From contig CANGHN010000008.1 of NCBI GenBank assembly GCA_947453825.1, positions 1-64,000 of the forward strand: a DNA stretch of 64,000 nucleotides. The letters run 5' to 3'. This document shows, one piece after another, positions 61,377 through 64,000 of the stretch (its first letter is position 1; each line of letters starts with the position of its first letter). Position numbers and translations under genes: made by a program. The notes under the pieces are model-generated. The model was not told where the DNA came from and searched no databases. It saw only the letters and a program-made list of their open reading frames with translations. Origin of the DNA: Betaproteobacteria bacterium (GTDB lineage: Bacteria > Pseudomonadota > Gammaproteobacteria > Burkholderiales > Burkholderiaceae).

Positions 61377-61412
61377 AAATATTCACAGTTCAATATGGGG
61401 CTGTGAATATTT
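61377..61412 (+). promoter_or_regulatory. 12-bp inverted repeat sequestering a start codon
   Basis: AAATATTCACAG (61377-61388) is perfectly complementary to CTGTGAATATTT (61401-61412); the 12-base loop ends in GGGG. The GTG start of the small Cys-rich protein (61403) lies in the 3' arm and its ribosome site in the loop. It could act as a translational switch, a protein-binding operator, or a weak terminator for the phosphatase gene. Confidence 0.5.
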
Positions 61413-61615
61413 ACTCAGAAAAACAGCATTCTATTATTACCTGTCCCCATTGTCAGGCAACCGAGACCCTTGAGGTCCCTAGAGGGACTTCTCATCATTT
61501 ATATCGCTGCCGTGCTTGTAGCAATATCTTGAAGCCTAAGTCCGGTGATTGCTGTATTTTCTGCAGCTTTGGTGACCTCGATTGCTCTAGTGCAGAACAA
61601 AATCTAGCAACTTAG
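61403..61615 (+). CDS. Small Cys-rich GDCCVxC-type protein
   Basis: 70 aa. An N-terminal zinc-ribbon (CPHCQAT ... YRCRACSNILKP) is followed by GDCCIFCSFGDLDC, which matches the GDCCVxC family of small (seleno)proteins except for Ile in place of Val. Function unknown; metal handling has been suggested by the cysteines only. The start is GTG 61403, partly hidden in an inverted repeat. It lies between alkaline phosphatase and ppx. Confidence 0.75.
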   Translation: MNIYSEKQHSIITCPHCQATETLEVPRGTSHHLYRCRACSNILKPKSGDCCIFCSFGDLDCSSAEQNLAT

Positions 61616-61651
61616 CCATTTCCCGTTAGACTACCTTGTAATTTCATTAAT

Positions 61652-61685
61652 ATGTCATGGTTTTTTCATAAAATAGACATAATTA
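61652..61685 (+). promoter_or_regulatory. Pho box of ppx
   Basis: ATGTCAT (61652-61658), TTTTCAT (61663-61669) and TAGACAT (61674-61680) repeat at exactly 11 bp. The first and third match PhoB half sites best. With the first two units as the site, TAATTA (61680-61685) fits the -10 spacing; with all three, TAGATA (61693-61698) is possible. Confidence 0.6.
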
Positions 61686-61713
61686 ATTAGCGTAGATATA
61701 TTTAGGGAATAAT

Positions 61714-63276
61714 TTGGAAATTCATTCTGACAACTCTGTATCCTCTTCGGACGACCTAGTTGCAGCGGTAGATTTAGGCTCTAATAGCTTCCGCATGTTG
61801 GTTGCTCAGGCTATTAATACGCCATCAGGGACTCAATTGCGTCCCATTGATACTCTGCGTGATTCAGTCCGTCTAGCTGCTGGCTTAACAGAGAATAAGC
61901 TCTTAGGTAATGATGCTTACCAACGTGGATTAGCTACTATTAGACGTTTTGGAGAGCGCATTCGGGGATTTGATCCCTCAAAAGTCCGCGCAGTTGCTAC
62001 CAATACCTTGAGGGTCGCTAAAAATGCCCAAAAATTTATAGATGATGCTCAGCAAGCCTTGGGATTCCCCATCGAGGTTATTGCGGGTGTTGAGGAGGCT
62101 CGCTTAATTTATATTGGGGCTGCTCACGAAGTTCAGGCAGTTCAAGGCAATCGGTTAGTGGTAGATATCGGCGGAGGTTCGACAGAATTTATTATCGGAA
62201 AAGGTTATGAGCCAAAGCTGATGGAAAGTCTTTATATTGGCTGCGTTTCTCATAGCATCCGTTTTTTCCCCAAGGGCAATATTGATGCTCACGCATTCAA
62301 AGAGGCTGAATTGGCAGCTAGACGTGAGATCCAAGTCATTTCAGGGGCCTACCTTAAGAATGGATGGAATCAAGTGATTGGTTCATCTGGTACTGCTAGG
62401 GCACTTGCCGAGCTGATTGCTGCAAATGATTTTAATAGTCATAGTGATAGTTTAACGATGGGCCGCATTAATACAGTTGGCGGTTTAATAACGCGTGATG
62501 GTTTACGCGCGATGAAAAAACATTTACTGACATATGAGCACATTAGCCATGTTGAATTATCGGGCTTAAAAGATGACAGAAGGTCTGTTTGGCCTGGAGG
62601 CTTGGCCATCATGCTAGCTGTATTTGATGAGCTTGGTATTGAGGAAATGGAAGTTACCGATGCCGCTTTACGTACTGGAGTCCTTTACGATCTTTTAGGT
62701 CGCTCACAACATCACGATATGCGCTACGTTACAGTTGAGCAATTCATGCAGCGGTATGCCGTCGATCGTGATCAAGCAGTTCGTGTTGGTAAGCTGGCTT
62801 CTGAATTTTTACAACAATTACCTAAGTCTGAAACCGAGAAAAGAGTAGATAACATTGCTCTATTGCAATGGGCAGCCAGCCTTCACGAAATTGGCCTATC
62901 GATTTCTCATAACGGTTATCACAAGCACTCGGCCTACATTACTGGAAATGCTGATATGCCCGGTTTCTCTAAGAATGATCAGGCCCGTTTAGCCTCGCTC
63001 CTGATTGGTCATACTGGCAAATTGGGGAAGCTTGCAAATAATGCTAGCTTTCATGATTGGCGTATGCTTTTTTGCCTGCGCTTAGCTCAAGCGCTCTGTC
63101 GTGGTAGAAGCGATGAGGATTTACCTAAGGTTAAGGTCTTGGAGAAAGATGGCGCTTTTCAGGTAAACATCTCCAAGGAGTGGATACAAACACACCCATT
63201 AACAGAATTTAGCTTACTAAAAGAAGCGGCCGAATGGACTCGTATCGGCCGCTCTTATGAGCTCAATCAAAAATAA
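61714..63276 (+). CDS. ppx: Exopolyphosphatase (Ppx/GppA family)
   Basis: 520 aa. Hydrolyses polyphosphate ends (or pppGpp). The ASKHA-type phosphate loops are AAVDLGSNSFRMLVAQ near residue 17 and VVDIGGGSTEFIIG near 150. VRAVATNTLRVAKN is conserved, and a C-terminal HD-like helical domain (about 330-520) completes the long Ppx form. The start is TTG 61714 with AGGGA upstream. A Pho box precedes it. No ppk gene is adjacent, unlike the phoR-ppk-ppx order seen in some relatives. Confidence 0.92.
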   Translation: MEIHSDNSVSSSDDLVAAVDLGSNSFRMLVAQAINTPSGTQLRPIDTLRDSVRLAAGLTENKLLGNDAYQRGLATIRRFGERIRGFDPSKVRAVATNTLRVAKNAQKFIDDAQQALGFPIEVIAGVEEARLIYIGAAHEVQAVQGNRLVVDIGGGSTEFIIGKGYEPKLMESLYIGCVSHSIRFFPKGNIDAHAFKEAELAARREIQVISGAYLKNGWNQVIGSSGTARALAELIAANDFNSHSDSLTMGRINTVGGLITRDGLRAMKKHLLTYEHISHVELSGLKDDRRSVWPGGLAIMLAVFDELGIEEMEVTDAALRTGVLYDLLGRSQHHDMRYVTVEQFMQRYAVDRDQAVRVGKLASEFLQQLPKSETEKRVDNIALLQWAASLHEIGLSISHNGYHKHSAYITGNADMPGFSKNDQARLASLLIGHTGKLGKLANNASFHDWRMLFCLRLAQALCRGRSDEDLPKVKVLEKDGAFQVNISKEWIQTHPLTEFSLLKEAAEWTRIGRSYELNQK

Positions 63277-63299
63277 AACTTTGAGACTTACAGTCCCAA
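63268..63299 (-). terminator. Terminator of the olsB-like gene
   Basis: On the minus strand TTGGGACT (63299-63292) pairs with AGTCTCAA (63288-63281) around GTA, with one G-U wobble, followed by AGTTTTATTTTT. The stop codon of the gene is inside the stem. On the plus strand the stem has an A-C mismatch, so it is mainly one-sided. Confidence 0.65.
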
Positions 63300-64000
63300 G
63301 AAATGTTTTGCGTAGCGTGGATTAATCTCTGATAAGCGCAACATGGTTAGTAAATCTGCTGTATTGAAATCAGGATCCCAAGCAGGAGAGCTACAAATTT
63401 TTGCGCCCAGTTTTAGGTAGCCCTTAATCAACGGAGGTGCCTCAACATCTAGTCCGCCATTGAGCTTATCTAATGGTAGTGCTAGGCGAGGGAAGGCATG
63501 GAACTCAACGGGAGCCATTTGATCATTGCTGAGTGAGTTGTACAGACTAGCGGCAAAGTGACCACCATCAGCCATTGGGATACTTGCACAGCCGAGCATG
63601 ATCTCGTAACCATTCTTTTGCATGTATTGAGCCAATCCGCTCCATAAGGCCATAATCACTGCACCTGAGCGGTAATCCTGATGTACACAAGATCTACCCA
63701 GCTCTACTAACTTTGGTCGTAAATGGTCTAAGCGAGTTAGATCAAATTCAGTATCGGAATAAAGACGGCCAATCTCTTTAGCCTTATGTGGAGGCAGGAC
63801 ACGATAAGTGCCAACCACTTTGAGAGTATCTTGATCACGAATCAACAGATGATCGCAATAGGCATCAAACTCATCAACATCTAAACCCTCAGCATTTTTA
63901 GAGAGGTTAGCACCCATCTCCTCTGCAAAAACCTTATAACGTAAGCGTTGAGCTTCTTTTACTTCGCTTAAAGAGTTGGCCCATTCGATCTTAAAAGTCG
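63288..64000 (-). CDS. OlsB-like N-acyltransferase (GNAT), 5' end outside window
   Basis: The frame remains open to the window edge, past an internal ATG at 63917, so the start is missing. Visible sequence begins near the GNAT motif VKEAQRLRYKVFAEEMGA, followed by YCDHLLIRDQDTLKVVGTYR and VELGRSCVHQDYRSGAVIMA, which match the ornithine N-acyltransferase (OlsB) family. OlsB makes lyso-ornithine lipid, a phosphorus-free membrane lipid precursor. Convergent with ppx. The substrate is inferred from family only. Confidence 0.82.
   Translation of the reverse strand, partial: TFKIEWANSLSEVKEAQRLRYKVFAEEMGANLSKNAEGLDVDEFDAYCDHLLIRDQDTLKVVGTYRVLPPHKAKEIGRLYSDTEFDLTRLDHLRPKLVELGRSCVHQDYRSGAVIMALWSGLAQYMQKNGYEIMLGCASIPMADGGHFAASLYNSLSNDQMAPVEFHAFPRLALPLDKLNGGLDVEAPPLIKGYLKLGAKICSSPAWDPDFNTADLLTMLRLSEINPRYAKHFLGL

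Overview
The window reads as a chromosomal segment of a free-living betaproteobacterium, most likely Polynucleobacter or a close Burkholderiales relative. This is inferred from protein sequence flavour, moderate GC content, several TTG/GTG starts, and two gene orders known from Burkholderiales: pnp-quinone reductase-tpiA-secG-tRNA-Leu-nuoA..N and rlmE-ftsH-folP-glmM-pst-pho. No database search was possible. There are no insertion sequences, phage genes, CRISPR arrays or rRNA genes; coding density is very high.

Layout. 1-2740: tail of pnp, a PIG3-type quinone reductase, tpiA, secG, tRNA-Leu(GAG). 2849-17339: a complete 14-gene complex I operon, nuoA to nuoN, closed by a hairpin whose 3' arm is duplicated. 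17489-28562: scattered metabolic genes (Nudix hydrolase, DUF1178, mmsA, an old yellow enzyme, a TctC-type binding protein, an amidase, a SprT-like metalloprotein, a tartrate/malate-type dehydrogenase, an O-GlcNAc-transferase-like TPR protein). 27852-36611: the dnaQ / rnhA / methyltransferase // gloB / mltD neighbourhood, also known from E. coli, here interrupted by a two-gene RND efflux system between rnhA and dnaQ. 36660-44204: prpE, carA, carB, greA and a DUF4149 membrane protein. 44234-49954: yhbY, rlmE, ftsH, folP, glmM.

50028-64000 is a phosphate-response region: pstSCAB-phoU-phoB-phoR, then MgtC, a DUF2252 protein, alkaline phosphatase, a small Cys-rich protein, exopolyphosphatase (ppx) and, convergent with ppx, the 3' part of an OlsB-like acyltransferase. 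I find four Pho-box-like direct repeats with the 11-bp period expected for PhoB: before pstS (50028-50056), before alkaline phosphatase (59528-59545), before ppx (61652-61680), and at 57549-57566, where no ORF follows directly. The last has a -10-like hexamer at the same spacing as at pstS, then a 5' hairpin, a CU-rich linker and a strong intrinsic terminator: a candidate PhoB-controlled small RNA of about 70 nt. It is followed by an unannotated 57-codon ORF. This sRNA/small-ORF block is the best candidate for something undescribed.

Other points for a second look: a strong terminator-like hairpin inside the first codons of folP, an attenuator-like hairpin between pstS and pstC, a perfect 12-bp inverted repeat that sequesters the start codon of the small Cys-rich protein, and the poly-lysine tail of a 66-aa protein that is antisense to the U-tract of the phoR terminator.
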